This document shows, piece after piece, positions 1 to 8,965 of a stretch of 35,606 nt of DNA. A model generated the notes under the pieces. It did not search any database and was not told the origin of the DNA. It saw only the letters and a list, made by a program, of their open reading frames with translations. How positions within the stretch are numbered: position 1 is the first letter of the stretch; each line of letters opens with the position of its first letter. This DNA is from Alistipes sp. Lineage in GTDB: Bacteria > Bacteroidota > Bacteroidia > Bacteroidales > Rikenellaceae. The position numbers and the translations under genes were made by a program. The DNA lies in assembly GCA_017654125.1 (NCBI GenBank), contig JAFNYX010000094.1, forward strand, positions 1 through 35,606, read 5' to 3'.

Positions 1-320
1 ACAAGGTTTTTCATCGAAATAGAAACTTTGCGCTCCGGACGAACCTCCATTGGTACCTGGAATGTCGCACCACCGATACGCTTCGATTTTACTTCGACCT
101 GTGGAGTGATATTCTCAAGAGCCTGCTTCCAGACTTCCAGTGGAGATTTATCAGCATCCTTCATCTTCTTGCCTACCAATTCCAACGAATCGTAGAAAAT
201 GGTGTAGGCAATACTCTTCTTGCCATCCAACATCAAGTTGTTCACGAAGCGGGTTACTGCCACGTCGTTGAACTTCGGATCAGGAAGTAGAGTGTGCTTC
301 TTTGGCTTAGCTTTTCTCAT
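1..320 (-). CDS. rpsG: 30S ribosomal protein S7 (partial, 3' end beyond window)
   Basis: The reverse strand from 320 encodes a protein starting [19 protein letters not shown] and continuing through [18 protein letters not shown] and, near the window edge, [18 protein letters not shown]. This is the N-terminal two thirds of ribosomal protein S7, a primary 16S rRNA-binding protein that nucleates assembly of the 30S head. The frame is open to base 1, so the C-terminus lies outside. It follows rpsL by 71 bp on the same strand, the universal str-operon order (rpsL-rpsG-fusA), so the two are probably co-transcribed from the rpsL promoter. In E. coli S7 is the operon's translational repressor; nothing here shows whether that applies. 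The assignment is very secure. Confidence 0.97.
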   Translation of the reverse strand, partial: MRKAKPKKHTLLPDPKFNDVAVTRFVNNLMLDGKKSIAYTIFYDSLELVGKKMKDADKSPLEVWKQALENITPQVEVKSKRIGGATFQVPMEVRPERKVSISMKNL

Positions 321-391
321 TGTTTTCTTTCTTCGTTAAATGTTTTTCATCTGTTTTTTCAAGCAGTCCTTTTTCTTTATCCGTCGGACTA

Positions 392-739
392 CTACTTCTT
401 ACCTGGTGTCTTACCAGCCTTTGGACGTTTTGCTCCGTACTTCGAACGACGCTGACGACGACCATCCACGCCTGCCGAGTCGAGGGCACCGCGAACGAGT
501 ACAATAGAGTGTTCCTGCAAGTTGTGGCCCTCTCCTGGGATGTAGGCGTTGACCTCCTTGCCATTGGTCAATCTTACACGTGCTACCTTACGCATAGCCG
601 AGTTAGGCTTCTTAGGGGTGGTGGTGTACACACGGGTACAAACGCCACGACGCTGAGGGCACGCTGCCAGAGCTGGGGACTTCGATTTGTCCTCCATGTG
701 TGCTCGGCCGTTTCTTACTAACTGTTGAATAGTTGGCAT
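392..739 (-). CDS. rpsL: 30S ribosomal protein S12 with a 16-codon internal deletion
   Basis: S12 sits at the decoding centre of the small subunit and controls tRNA selection accuracy. The 115-residue product has the expected N-terminus, [21 protein letters not shown] (residues 28-47, with the conserved Lys-Lys loop), [10 protein letters not shown] and the C-terminal [18 protein letters not shown]. After VLVRG (residues 80-84) it goes directly to ALDSAG. The family instead has VLVRGGRVKDLPGVRYH, three to four further residues and VRGALD, so about 16 residues are missing in frame. The lost loop holds the residues equivalent to E. coli Lys87, Asp88 (methylthiolated by RimO) and Pro90. Restoring them gives about 131 residues, a normal length. 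Identity as rpsL is certain; whether this allele is real is doubtful. Confidence 0.95.
   Translation of the reverse strand: MPTIQQLVRNGRAHMEDKSKSPALAACPQRRGVCTRVYTTTPKKPNSAMRKVARVRLTNGKEVNAYIPGEGHNLQEHSIVLVRGALDSAGVDGRRQRRSKYGAKRPKAGKTPGKK
488..496 (-). other. Deletion junction inside rpsL
   Basis: Codons GTT CGC GGT (Val-Arg-Gly, residues 82-84) mark the point where the conserved GRVKDLPGVRYH loop should be inserted. In normal S12 genes a Val-Arg-Gly occurs on both sides of the loop, so a short direct repeat flanking it could collapse by slippage, recombination or misassembly, leaving exactly one copy and keeping the frame. That origin is inferred, because the missing sequence is not present here. 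Confidence 0.75.
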
Positions 740-767
740 TTTAAACCTTTAATTTGTTAATACTCAC

Positions 768-781
768 GGGGATTTCTCCCC
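768..781 (-). promoter_or_regulatory. Small hairpin in the rpsL leader
   Basis: A perfect 5-bp inverted repeat (gggga / tcccc) closes a 4-nt loop, between the predicted rpsL promoter and its start codon. It would form in the rpsL 5' untranslated RNA. It might stabilise the leader or take part in ribosomal-protein feedback; nothing in the sequence proves either. Confidence 0.35.
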
Positions 782-813
782 AAATTTCTATTTCGTTTGT
801 GCCAAAAGGCCTG

Positions 814-821
814 CAAAGGTA
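814..821 (-). promoter_or_regulatory. Bacteroidetes -7 promoter box for rpsL-rpsG
   Basis: On the minus strand this reads TACCTTTG, an exact match to the Bacteroidetes primary-sigma -7 consensus TAnnTTTG. It lies about 75 bp upstream of rpsL. No clear TTTG -33 element was found at the expected spacing. Confidence 0.65.
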
Positions 822-1243
822 AGCATTTTTTTTGGATTACACTATATATATGAACTTTTTTTCACGCTTTCAGGGCTGATTTTTCGGATATTTAGCCTAT
901 TTCGGGATTGTTTTCTATTCTTTTTTCTTATATTTTTCGCTACAAAATAACACACATTTATAATAAAATTTACAACGTGTTGATATTTAATCGGTTATGA
1001 TTTGCAAAAAATTGAGTTTTCCCGCGTTTCAACGTCAACAGAGCGAAAATCGAAAAAAATGTGAAAAAAGTGTTAAAAAGTGGCATTTTCGACCACACAC
1101 CACATCGAGAAGGTGTTTTGTGGGAGGAGATAATTATTCGACAAATCAGGCAAAATAGACGGGCAAGCAGCAGGGCAAAAAGGACAAAAAAAAGCAGGAG
1201 TTGTATGCAAAAAAATCGAGCAAAACAGAACCCGATACAGCAC
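822..1243. other. AT-rich spacer without a recognisable gene
   Basis: This stretch between the rpsL promoter and the esterase terminator is dominated by A and T runs. Open frames crossing it translate to low-complexity Phe/Leu or Lys/Ser-rich strings with no family resemblance. Nothing beyond possible upstream promoter A-tract sequence can be supported. Confidence 0.6.
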
Positions 1244-1305
1244 AAAAAAAAAGAATATCGTTTAACAATAAAAAACTCGCCAAATTTCTTACTGTTAAAC
1301 GATAT
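1244..1305 (-). terminator. Rho-independent terminator downstream of the esterase
   Basis: Two 13-base arms, ATATCGTTTAACA (1255-1267) and TGTTAAACGATAT (1293-1305), are perfect reverse complements around a 25-nt loop. Read on the minus strand, the stem is followed within about three bases by a run of nine T (positions 1252 down to 1244). It starts 44 bp past the esterase stop codon, the right place to end that transcript before it runs into rpsL. The loop is longer than in a typical intrinsic terminator. Confidence 0.7.
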
Positions 1306-1348
1306 AAAAAAGAGCCAAACTTTTATCGTTTTTCGATACGCAAAACGG

Positions 1349-2203
1349 TTACTCTTTCGGGAACGAAAATCTCAAAATCAAAGGCAACGCCTCACGCCAA
1401 AACGGCCAATTGTGAATGCCGTCGCGAACGCGAAACTCTACGGGCACTTTTGCACGATGCATCTCGGCCACAAAATCGAAATTGGTGTTAATCAATCCAT
1501 CATCGTCACCACAATCGAGCATCCAACGCACGCTACGCAACTGCTCAATCTGTTCGGACGTGGCTTCGCGCAGAAATCCGACAGGCGAATATTGTGCTAC
1601 GGACCACAACCACTCGACACCCAAATCACCCGCTCCTTCGGGACGATAGCGATGGTCGAGCAGACCACTTGTCGAGTAGCAGGCGGAGAATGTGTCGGAG
1701 TGTCGTTGAGCATACGCGACAGCACCGCCACCACCCATCGAGAGACCGGCTACGGCACGACCCTCCTTCGCAGCGACGGTTCGGTATGTAGCGTCAATAT
1801 ACGGCAAAAACTCCTCGAAGAAAAAGGTTTCGTAAGGCCAGCCATCAACATTAAAATAGCCCATATTTTTACCACCTCGACGATTGCCCAAACCACTTGC
1901 ATCAGGCATCACGACAATCATCTTGGCGGCGCGACCGGCAGCAATCTCCGCATCGGCCGTACGTGGCAACTCACCACCCCCGTCGCGGCACCACGAGCGG
2001 TGCGAACCAAATGCTCCGTGCAGCAAATAAAGAACAGGATAACGCTCGTCAGAGGTGTCGTATCCGTCGGGCAGATACACCGAGTAGGTCTTCTCCACAC
2101 CGAGTACTCGGCTCTTGATGGTGTGCTGTTCGAGTCGGCTTTGCGCCGTTGCGATTGCCGTCAGGGCAATGAGCGCAAACAGAATGGCTGTCAATCGTTT
2201 CAT
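1349..2203 (-). CDS. Secreted esterase of the esterase D / feruloyl esterase family
   Basis: This is an alpha/beta-hydrolase of the PF00756 type, which cleaves carboxylic esters such as acetyl or feruloyl groups on polysaccharides. The 284-residue product starts with a signal peptide (MKRLTAILFALIALTAIATAQ), which is why I use the ATG at 2203 and not the ATG 12 codons upstream. Visible motifs are the oxyanion strand YPVLYLLHGAFGS (about 55-67), the nucleophile elbow GLSMGG (Ser155), an acidic cluster CGDDDG (232-234) for the catalytic Asp, and His264 in GIHNWPFWREALP. All triad residues are present. It is monocistronic, with its own -7 box and terminator, and lies divergent from leuS. The substrate cannot be told from sequence. 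Confidence 0.9.
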   Translation of the reverse strand: MKRLTAILFALIALTAIATAQSRLEQHTIKSRVLGVEKTYSVYLPDGYDTSDERYPVLYLLHGAFGSHRSWCRDGGGELPRTADAEIAAGRAAKMIVVMPDASGLGNRRGGKNMGYFNVDGWPYETFFFEEFLPYIDATYRTVAAKEGRAVAGLSMGGGGAVAYAQRHSDTFSACYSTSGLLDHRYRPEGAGDLGVEWLWSVAQYSPVGFLREATSEQIEQLRSVRWMLDCGDDDGLINTNFDFVAEMHRAKVPVEFRVRDGIHNWPFWREALPLILRFSFPKE

Positions 2204-2236
2204 ATCGATTATCTTTTTTAGGATTACACTGATTTG

Positions 2237-2244
2237 CAAAGTTA
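2237..2244 (-). promoter_or_regulatory. Bacteroidetes -7 promoter box for the esterase
   Basis: The minus strand reads TAACTTTG, matching TAnnTTTG, 33 bp upstream of the chosen esterase start. A TTTG on the same strand at 2271-2274 could be the -33 element, but the 26-bp spacing is a little long. Confidence 0.6.
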
Positions 2245-2301
2245 GACAAAATTTCGCGAAAAAGATTCAACAAAACCCTGCCGGCTTTGGGAAATTTTGA
2301 C

Positions 2302-2309
2302 TATCTTTG
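2302..2309 (+). promoter_or_regulatory. Bacteroidetes -7 promoter box for leuS
   Basis: TATCTTTG matches TAnnTTTG and lies 108 bp upstream of the leuS ATG. It would give a leader of about 100 nt and is the only clear promoter before the long plus-strand run that follows. No convincing -33 TTTG was found. Confidence 0.6.
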
Positions 2310-2417
2310 CGAGTCAGTCGCCCGCGTACGCATTGCGCGACGCGCATAATACGCAACACACAAGCAGCGAACGCACTGATTTACAACCAGAAAAAACAAC
2401 AAAAAACAGAGATATTT

Positions 2418-5165
2418 ATGGAGTACAATTTTAGAGAGATTGAAGCCAAGTGGCAAAAAGAGTGGAAGGAACGCGGCGTGTACCGCGTCAAGACGGACGC
2501 ATCGCGCCCCAAGTTTTACGTTCTCGACATGTTCCCTTATCCATCGGGAGCCGGTCTGCACGTGGGTCATCCGCTGGGTTACATCGCCTCGGACATCTAT
2601 TCGCGCTACAAGCGTCTGTGCGGCTACAACGTGCTGCACCCGATGGGATACGATGCCTTTGGTCTTCCGGCCGAGCAGTATGCTATCCAGACGGGTCAGC
2701 ATCCGGCAGTAACCACCGAGCAAAATATCGCCCGCTACCGCGAGCAGTTGGACAAAATCGGCTTCTCGTACGATTGGGAGCGCGAGGTACGCACCTGCGA
2801 GCCGGAGTATTACAAATGGACACAGTGGGCATTCCTCAAAATGTTCGCCCACTACTACGATAACGGCACACAGAAGGCACGCCCGATTGAGGAGCTCGTT
2901 GCCCACTTCGAGGCGCACGGCACCGAGGGTGTGGATGCGGCATGCACCACCCCACTCACGTTTACGGCTGCCGAGTGGGCTGCGAAGAGCGAGGCTGAAA
3001 AGGAGCAGACGCTGCAAAACTACCGTCTGGCATTCCGCGCCGACACGATGGTAAACTGGTGTCCGAAACTCGGCACGGTGCTCGCTAACGACGAAGTGAA
3101 GGATGGTCTGTCGGTGCGCGGCGGTTACCCTGTCGAGCAGAAGCGAATGAAGCAGTGGTTGTTGCGCGTTACGGCCTACGCACAGCGTATGTTGGACGGA
3201 TTGGATTCGCTCGAATGGAGCGAGTCGCTCAAAGAGATTCAGCGCAACTGGATTGGTCGCTCGGAGGGCGCACAAGTGTTCTTCGATGCGGAGATGGCCG
3301 ACGGTTCGACGCGCAAACTTGAAATCTTCACCACTCGTCCCGACACCATCTTCGGTGTAACCTTTATGGTTGTGGCTCCGGAGCATGAGTGGCTTGCCGA
3401 CATGACCACAGCCGAGCAGCGTGCGGCTGTCGAGGAGTATATCGAACAGACAAAGAAGCGCTCGGAACGTGAGCGTATCGCCGAAACCAAACGCGTGAGT
3501 GGCGTGTTTACGGGCTCTTATGCAACCAATCCGTTCACAGGCAAGCGTATTCCTATCTACGCATCGGACTATGTGCTCGCAGGCTACGGCACGGGTGCCA
3601 TTATGGCTGTGCCGGCTCACGACTCGCGCGACTACGCATTTGCACGCCACTTCGGCTTGGATATCGTACCTGTTGTCGAGGGCGGCAACCTCGAAGAGTC
3701 GTCATACGACGCAAAGGAGGGTGCGCTCATCAACTCCGACTTCCTCAACGGCAAGGATGTCAAGGTTGCCATCGTCGAGATGTTCGCCGAGGTTGAGCGT
3801 CGCGGTCTTGGCAAGCGTCTTGTAAACTATCGCCTGCGCGATGCAATCTTCTCACGCCAGCGTTATTGGGGCGAGCCGTTCCCGATTCGCTACGATGGCG
3901 ACATTGCACGTCCGCTCGCGGAAGATGAACTCCCATTGGAGTTGCCTCCAATCAAGAACTTCGGCCCAACCGAGCAGGGCGAACCACCATTGGCTCGCGT
4001 CGAGGGTTGGGAGTACGAACTCTCCACGATGCCGGGCTTTGCCGGCTCGTCGGCATACTACCTCCGATATATGGATCCGCACAACGATAGCGCACTCGTA
4101 TCAAAGGAGGCAAACGAATATTGGCGTAACGTCGATTTGTACATCGGCGGTATCGAGCACGCGACGGGTCACCTCATGTACTCGCGTTTCTGGAATATGT
4201 TCCTCTACGATTTGGGTTATGTCTGCGAGAGCGAGCCGTTCAAGAAGCTGGTCAATCAGGGTATGATTCAAGGTCGCTCGAACTTCGTCTATCGCGTGGT
4301 CGGCACCAACCAATTCGTGTCGCTCGGCCTGCGCGACCAATACCAGACACAGGAGATTCACGTCGATGTGAATATCGTGAAGAACGACATCCTCGACCTC
4401 GATGCCTTCCGCGCATGGCGTCCGGAGTTTGCCGATGCGGAGTTCATTCTCGAAAACGGTCAGTACATCTGCGGCTGGGCGGTCGAGAAGATGTCGAAGT
4501 CGATGTTCAACGTCGTCAATCCGGACTTTATCGTCGAGCAGTACGGCGCCGACACATTGCGTATGTATGAGATGTTCCTCGGCCCGTTGGAGCAGTCCAA
4601 ACCGTGGGATACGAACGGTATCGACGGCGTACACAAATTCCTCAAACGCTTCTGGCGCATGTTCCACACCCGTACGGGCGAATGGGCACTCAGCGACGAG
4701 CAGCCAACTGACAAGGAACTCAAAACGCTACACAAGACCATCAAGAAGATTCGCGAGGATATCGAAAACTTCTCGTTCAACACCTCTGTTGCCGCCTTTA
4801 TGATCTGTGCCAACGAACTCGGCGAGTGCCACAAGCGCGCCATCCTCGAACCGCTGACTATCCTCATCGCTCCATTTGCTCCGCATATTGCCGAGCAGCT
4901 GTGGGAGATGATGGGCCACACCGACTCGGTTTGCGATGCGGCGTATCCGGTATGCAACGAGGAGTATCTGGTTGAAAACTCGTTCGAGTACCCGATTATG
5001 ATTAACGGCAAGTTGCGCTGCAAGCAGGTATATCCACTCTCGGCAACTCCTGCCGAGTTGCAAGCCGACGTGGTAACCAAAGAGGAGGTACAACGCTGGT
5101 TGGAGGGCGCCACACCGAAAAAGATTATCGTCGTACCGGGTAAAATTATCAATATCGTAAAGTAA
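2418..5165 (+). CDS. leuS: Leucyl-tRNA synthetase
   Basis: This class Ia synthetase charges tRNA-Leu with leucine in the cytoplasm. The 915-residue product begins [16 protein letters not shown], the usual LeuRS start, so I reject the in-frame upstream codons from 2307. It has the HIGH-type signature HVGH (48-51) after PYPSGAGL, the CP1 editing domain with [19 protein letters not shown], the KMSKS loop (691-695), a helical anticodon-binding domain and the C-terminal domain ending [15 protein letters not shown]. Length is normal for Bacteroidetes. It is preceded by a -7 box about 100 bp upstream and followed after 15 bp by the first of four tandem esterases, so some read-through into them is likely. 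Confidence 0.97.
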   Translation: MEYNFREIEAKWQKEWKERGVYRVKTDASRPKFYVLDMFPYPSGAGLHVGHPLGYIASDIYSRYKRLCGYNVLHPMGYDAFGLPAEQYAIQTGQHPAVTTEQNIARYREQLDKIGFSYDWEREVRTCEPEYYKWTQWAFLKMFAHYYDNGTQKARPIEELVAHFEAHGTEGVDAACTTPLTFTAAEWAAKSEAEKEQTLQNYRLAFRADTMVNWCPKLGTVLANDEVKDGLSVRGGYPVEQKRMKQWLLRVTAYAQRMLDGLDSLEWSESLKEIQRNWIGRSEGAQVFFDAEMADGSTRKLEIFTTRPDTIFGVTFMVVAPEHEWLADMTTAEQRAAVEEYIEQTKKRSERERIAETKRVSGVFTGSYATNPFTGKRIPIYASDYVLAGYGTGAIMAVPAHDSRDYAFARHFGLDIVPVVEGGNLEESSYDAKEGALINSDFLNGKDVKVAIVEMFAEVERRGLGKRLVNYRLRDAIFSRQRYWGEPFPIRYDGDIARPLAEDELPLELPPIKNFGPTEQGEPPLARVEGWEYELSTMPGFAGSSAYYLRYMDPHNDSALVSKEANEYWRNVDLYIGGIEHATGHLMYSRFWNMFLYDLGYVCESEPFKKLVNQGMIQGRSNFVYRVVGTNQFVSLGLRDQYQTQEIHVDVNIVKNDILDLDAFRAWRPEFADAEFILENGQYICGWAVEKMSKSMFNVVNPDFIVEQYGADTLRMYEMFLGPLEQSKPWDTNGIDGVHKFLKRFWRMFHTRTGEWALSDEQPTDKELKTLHKTIKKIREDIENFSFNTSVAAFMICANELGECHKRAILEPLTILIAPFAPHIAEQLWEMMGHTDSVCDAAYPVCNEEYLVENSFEYPIMINGKLRCKQVYPLSATPAELQADVVTKEEVQRWLEGATPKKIIVVPGKIINIVK

Positions 5166-5180
5166 AAACCTTTCGCAACC

Positions 5181-6092
5181 ATGAAGAAGACTTTAATATT
5201 AGTACTTGCGCTCGGCTTTGCGCTTACCAGCTCGGCACAAAAGACAATCACACTCTCGACCGAAGTGAGCGGTGCCGACGAGATTGTTGTGCTGTGGGAC
5301 AACACGACAGCACCACACTCGAACGGCATCACCGAGGATGAGGGCATAAACGACAATCTGGATATGGTAAAGACCACGCAGACCGACCTCTACATCTACC
5401 GCGCCAACCCTGCACAGGCGACGGGACAAGGTGTGGTTATCGTGCCGGGTGGTGGCTACCGCAAACTCTCGATGAAGTACGACGGCTTTATGGTGGCAAA
5501 GTACTTGCGGGAGATTGGCGTCAGCTCCATTGTCGTAAAATATCGCATGCCTAACGGGCAGCGCGACGTACCGTTCGAGGACATACTCGAAGCGATGCGC
5601 TATATGCGTCGCGAGGGCGTAGCGTGGGGCGTAAACCCTACGAAGGTCGGCATCCTCGGTTCGTCGGCAGGCGGTTATCTCGCCGGCCACATCTCAACGA
5701 TGGCTCCCGATGAGGAGAAGCCGGCATTCTCGATACTCATCTATCCCGTTATCTCGGGCGGACAAGCATCACATCGCGGCACGTTTGCCAATATGCTCGG
5801 CAAGTGGCGAACAAACACCGAGCACATCTACTACTCGCTCGAAAATCGTGTAACGAAGACCACCCCGCCGACATTGTTGTTGCTCGCCGACGACGACCTG
5901 ACGGTACGCACCACAAACGGTACGGCATACTACAAGGCGCTCAAACGCTACGGCATACCTGCATCGATGCACGTTTACTCTTCGGGTAAGCACGGCTGGG
6001 CAGGTCACGACGAGTGGCACTATGCCGAGCCATGCAAGGCGGCTATAAAAGATTGGTTGGAGCTGATGCAGAACGGAATTGTCAGAAAATAA
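5181..6092 (+). CDS. Exported alpha/beta-hydrolase esterase, tandem copy 1 of 4
   Basis: The 303-residue product has a signal peptide (MKKTLILVLALGFALTSSAQ) and an alpha/beta-hydrolase fold resembling BD-FAE/acetyl-esterase proteins that deacylate plant polysaccharides. Motifs are the oxyanion PGGGY (89-93), the nucleophile elbow GSSAGG (Ser162), the acid in ADDDLTV (237-239) and the catalytic histidine in KHGW (His271). A conserved segment before the core reads VVLWDNTTAPHSN. This copy has KHGW where its paralogues have GGHGW, and GSSAGG where two of them have GNSAGG, so binding sites may differ. It is 15 bp after leuS and 29 bp before copy 2. Hydrolase class is well supported; the ester it cleaves is not known. 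Confidence 0.88.
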   Translation: MKKTLILVLALGFALTSSAQKTITLSTEVSGADEIVVLWDNTTAPHSNGITEDEGINDNLDMVKTTQTDLYIYRANPAQATGQGVVIVPGGGYRKLSMKYDGFMVAKYLREIGVSSIVVKYRMPNGQRDVPFEDILEAMRYMRREGVAWGVNPTKVGILGSSAGGYLAGHISTMAPDEEKPAFSILIYPVISGGQASHRGTFANMLGKWRTNTEHIYYSLENRVTKTTPPTLLLLADDDLTVRTTNGTAYYKALKRYGIPASMHVYSSGKHGWAGHDEWHYAEPCKAAIKDWLELMQNGIVRK

Positions 6093-6121
6093 GCACAAAC
6101 AAACAATAAACCTATACCATT

Positions 6122-7024
6122 ATGAAGAAATTTTTAATCCTTTCACTGATGCTCGTGGGCGCACTTACCGCCTCGGCACAAAAGACAGTGACGGTCGAAT
6201 GTTCGGCTGATGAGGTTGTCCGTCTGTGGGACAACACCACCGCCAAACACTCCAACGAGATGGAGAAGGACGAACTCATCAAAAGCGGTTTTAAGGTGTA
6301 TAACACCTCATCGACCGACCTCTACATCTTCACCGCACCGAAAGAAAAGGCAACCGGCTACGCAATGGTTATCTTCCCGGGTGGTGGCTATCGCTATTTG
6401 AGTTTCCCAAAGACATTTCCTGAATGGTGCCGCGATAACGGCATTACGGCAGTAGTCGTGAAGTATCGTCTGCCAAACATCGGCCACTCGGAGGCTACAC
6501 TCGAAGATGCCATCGGCGCTATTGAGTACATGCGTGCCAATGCCGAGAAGTACAACATCGACCCCGACAAGATTGGCGTCTATGGCAACTCGGCCGGCGG
6601 TCACCTTGCAGGTTGGGTATCGAACGCAATGGAGGACGGTAAGAAACCATGCTACTCGATTCTCGTCTATGGAGCAATGGCGCGTAACGTGTATTACAAC
6701 TCATACAGCTCCAACTCTCAACTCAAAGGCAAGTACGTAACATCAAAGCAGATTGAGGAGTTGCACACGCCGTCTATGGTCGGCCCGACAACCCCTCCGG
6801 CACTGTTACTGCTCTCGCACGACGACACGACCGTCCCTTCGTTCAGTTCGACGGCATACTATCGTGCGCTGAAACAGTACGGCATCCCTGCGTCTATGCA
6901 CATCTACCCTTCGGGCGGTCACGGTTGGTCGGGACGTCTCAAATGGGAGTATCGCCAGCAGTGGCTCGGCGCCGTGAAGGACTGGATTATGCGACTCGAA
7001 GAGATTAAAGCAAGCAGAAAATAG
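6122..7024 (+). CDS. Exported alpha/beta-hydrolase esterase, tandem copy 2 of 4
   Basis: This 300-residue paralogue has a signal peptide (MKKFLILSLMLVGALTASAQ), PGGGY (86-90), nucleophile Ser157 in GNSAGG, an acid at DD 234-235 and His267 in GGHGWS. It is the most diverged of the four in the region between nucleophile and acid: LVYGAMARNVYYNSYSSNS replaces the YPVI segment of the others, and LHTPSMVGPTTPP replaces the LENRV segment. That region forms the cap and acyl-binding side in related hydrolases, so I infer a different substrate or acyl preference. It is 9 bp before copy 3 and probably co-transcribed with it. Confidence 0.88.
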   Translation: MKKFLILSLMLVGALTASAQKTVTVECSADEVVRLWDNTTAKHSNEMEKDELIKSGFKVYNTSSTDLYIFTAPKEKATGYAMVIFPGGGYRYLSFPKTFPEWCRDNGITAVVVKYRLPNIGHSEATLEDAIGAIEYMRANAEKYNIDPDKIGVYGNSAGGHLAGWVSNAMEDGKKPCYSILVYGAMARNVYYNSYSSNSQLKGKYVTSKQIEELHTPSMVGPTTPPALLLLSHDDTTVPSFSSTAYYRALKQYGIPASMHIYPSGGHGWSGRLKWEYRQQWLGAVKDWIMRLEEIKASRK

Positions 7025-7033
7025 TAGAAGACC

Positions 7034-7924
7034 ATGAAAAAGTTACTTTTCATCACAATCATTGCCGCAACCGCAATGACCCTCTCCGCCTCGGCGCAGG
7101 AGAGTATCAAGGTGGAGAGCTCGGCCGATGAGGTTATCACGCTTTGGAACAACGACACCGCACCCCACTCTTCGTGCGACACGACTCCGGAGCATGTCAT
7201 CAAGCGTGGTAGTGGCTACAAGGTGTCACACACGAGCGAAACGGTATTCTACCTGTTCAAGGCCAAAAACCCGACAGGACACGCCATGGCGTACTTTCCG
7301 GGTGGCGGCTACTCGACCGTAAACCTTAACTTTGGAGTAGCAGAGTGGTTGCGCGAGCGCGGCGTTACGACATTAGTCGTAAAGTATCGTCTGCCAAACG
7401 GACACCGCGAAGTACCACTCGAAGATGCACGTGCGGCAATCGCCTTCTTGCGCGAGAATGCCGAGCGTCTGGGCATCAATCCGCAAAAGGTGGGCGTGTG
7501 CGGTAACTCGGCTGGCGGCCACCTCGCAGCGTGGTCGTCGAACGTATTACCGATGAACGAGCGTCCGAACTTCTCGGTGCTGGTCTATCCCGTAATCAAC
7601 GGTCAGATGTGGTCGTACAAAGGTCAGTGGAGCACACTCCACGAATTGCTCGGCAAATGGCGCACGCCAATCGATATCGAGCAACACTCGGCCGACTTGC
7701 TCGTTACCGAGACGACACCACCGGCTATCATCTTCCACAGCGACGACGATTTTATCGCTCCGACAATCAACTCGACACTCTACTACAAGGCTCTCAAACG
7801 CCACGGAGTGAAGGCATCGTTGCACATCTACCCTTCGGGCGGTCACGGCTGGTTTAGTCGCGAGTCGTGGGTGTACCGCAAGGTATGGCTCGAAACGTTG
7901 TACGAATGGATTGTCGCACAATAA
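7034..7924 (+). CDS. Exported alpha/beta-hydrolase esterase, tandem copy 3 of 4
   Basis: This 296-residue paralogue has a signal peptide (MKKLLFITIIAATAMTLSASAQ), FPGGGY (about 88-93), nucleophile Ser159 in GNSAGG, acid in SDDDF (237-239) and His271 in GGHGWF. It keeps the family N-terminal pattern ITLWNNDTAPHSS. Its cap segment has an extra tryptophan-rich stretch (QMWSYKGQWSTLHELLGKW, 191-209), reminiscent of aromatic carbohydrate- or feruloyl-binding surfaces, though that is only suggestive. A 52-bp AT-rich gap separates it from copy 4. Confidence 0.88.
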   Translation: MKKLLFITIIAATAMTLSASAQESIKVESSADEVITLWNNDTAPHSSCDTTPEHVIKRGSGYKVSHTSETVFYLFKAKNPTGHAMAYFPGGGYSTVNLNFGVAEWLRERGVTTLVVKYRLPNGHREVPLEDARAAIAFLRENAERLGINPQKVGVCGNSAGGHLAAWSSNVLPMNERPNFSVLVYPVINGQMWSYKGQWSTLHELLGKWRTPIDIEQHSADLLVTETTPPAIIFHSDDDFIAPTINSTLYYKALKRHGVKASLHIYPSGGHGWFSRESWVYRKVWLETLYEWIVAQ

Positions 7925-7976
7925 TGCACCGTAACACAGTATAATATTTCGCAAAAATTATAAACACAAAATAACC

Positions 7977-8924
7977 ATGAAAAAGTTTTTTATTATGATT
8001 GCAGCTTCAGCATTGGCAATCAGTGCTTCGGCACAGAAGACCATCACCCTCTCGAAGGAGCAGAGTGGTGCCGATGAAATCATCACCAACTTCTGGAACA
8101 ATGACAAGGCTCCGCACTCGAACGAGGAGACCCGCGACGAGCAGATTAACGAGCGTCTGCACTTCACCCGCACCTCGCAGACCGACTTCTACATCTACAA
8201 AGCCGACCCGGCAAAGGCAACGGGTCAGGGTATCGTTGTGCTGCCGGGTGGCGGTTACAGCAAGGTTTGCATCGCTCACGAGGGTTTCGAGATTGCAAAG
8301 TTCTACCGCGACCTCGGCATTTCGTGTATCGTCGTAAAGTACCGTCTGCCAAACCTCGGCCACAAGGAGGTACCGCTCGAAGATGCACAGGCAGCTCTCA
8401 AATACCTGCGCACAAAGGGTAAGAAGTGGGGCGTGGACCCTGCACAGGTCGGCATCAGTGGCGGCTCGGCAGGTGGTCACCTCGCGGCTTACACCTCGAA
8501 CTTCACAGAGGACAAGCACAAGCCGGCATTCTCGATTCTCTTCTATCCGGTAATCACCGGCACGACGTGGGAGACCCACCAAAACACCTTCCAGTATCTG
8601 CTCGGCAAGCAGCGCACAAAGAAGGAGCAGGAGTACTACTCGTTGGAGAACCGCGTAAGCTCAACGACTCCGCCAACCATTCTGTTGCTCTCGGACGACG
8701 ACCTGACGGTTCCGCCAATCAGCTCGATTCTCTACTACGAGGCACTCAAAGCAAACGGCGTCCCTGCAACGATGCACATCTACCCTTCGGGTGGCCACGG
8801 CTGGTGCGGCCACGACGAGTTCAAGTATGCAGCAGAGTATAAGGATGCGCTGACCGATTGGTTGAAGTTGCAGAGCAAGGCTGCCGAAGCAAAGAGCAAG
8901 AAGACGAAGAAGACGAAGAAATAG
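7977..8924 (+). CDS. Exported alpha/beta-hydrolase esterase, tandem copy 4 of 4, with a lysine-rich tail
   Basis: This 315-residue paralogue has a signal peptide (MKKFFIMIAASALAISASAQ), LPGGGY (89-94), nucleophile Ser164 in SGGSAGG, acid in SDDDLTV (240-242) and His274 in GGHGWCG. It is closest to copy 1 (shared KTITLS, SGADEI, TDFYIYKADPAKATGQG and the LGKxRTxxExxYYSLENRV cap). It uniquely ends in a lysine tail, KAAEAKSKKTKKTKK (301-315), beyond the point where the others stop. Such a tail may bind acidic polymers or be low-complexity drift. The next gene, prfA, starts 41 bp downstream. Confidence 0.88.
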   Translation: MKKFFIMIAASALAISASAQKTITLSKEQSGADEIITNFWNNDKAPHSNEETRDEQINERLHFTRTSQTDFYIYKADPAKATGQGIVVLPGGGYSKVCIAHEGFEIAKFYRDLGISCIVVKYRLPNLGHKEVPLEDAQAALKYLRTKGKKWGVDPAQVGISGGSAGGHLAAYTSNFTEDKHKPAFSILFYPVITGTTWETHQNTFQYLLGKQRTKKEQEYYSLENRVSSTTPPTILLLSDDDLTVPPISSILYYEALKANGVPATMHIYPSGGHGWCGHDEFKYAAEYKDALTDWLKLQSKAAEAKSKKTKKTKK

Positions 8925-8965
8925 TCTGTTGGTGACATTTAACTACAACACATTTACAGAGAAAA

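Noticed and set aside
365-390. AGTCC/GGACT inverted repeat between rpsL and rpsG
   Set aside because: A five-bp stem with a 16-nt loop is too weak to support a regulatory call.
970-1245. 91-codon minus-strand hydrophobic frame
   Set aside because: It is Phe/Leu low complexity from A-rich DNA, lies downstream of a terminator, and has no start context.
1061-2221. 386-codon plus-strand frame over the spacer and esterase
   Set aside because: It is antisense to a complete esterase with signal peptide and catalytic triad, crosses its terminator, and shows no family resemblance.
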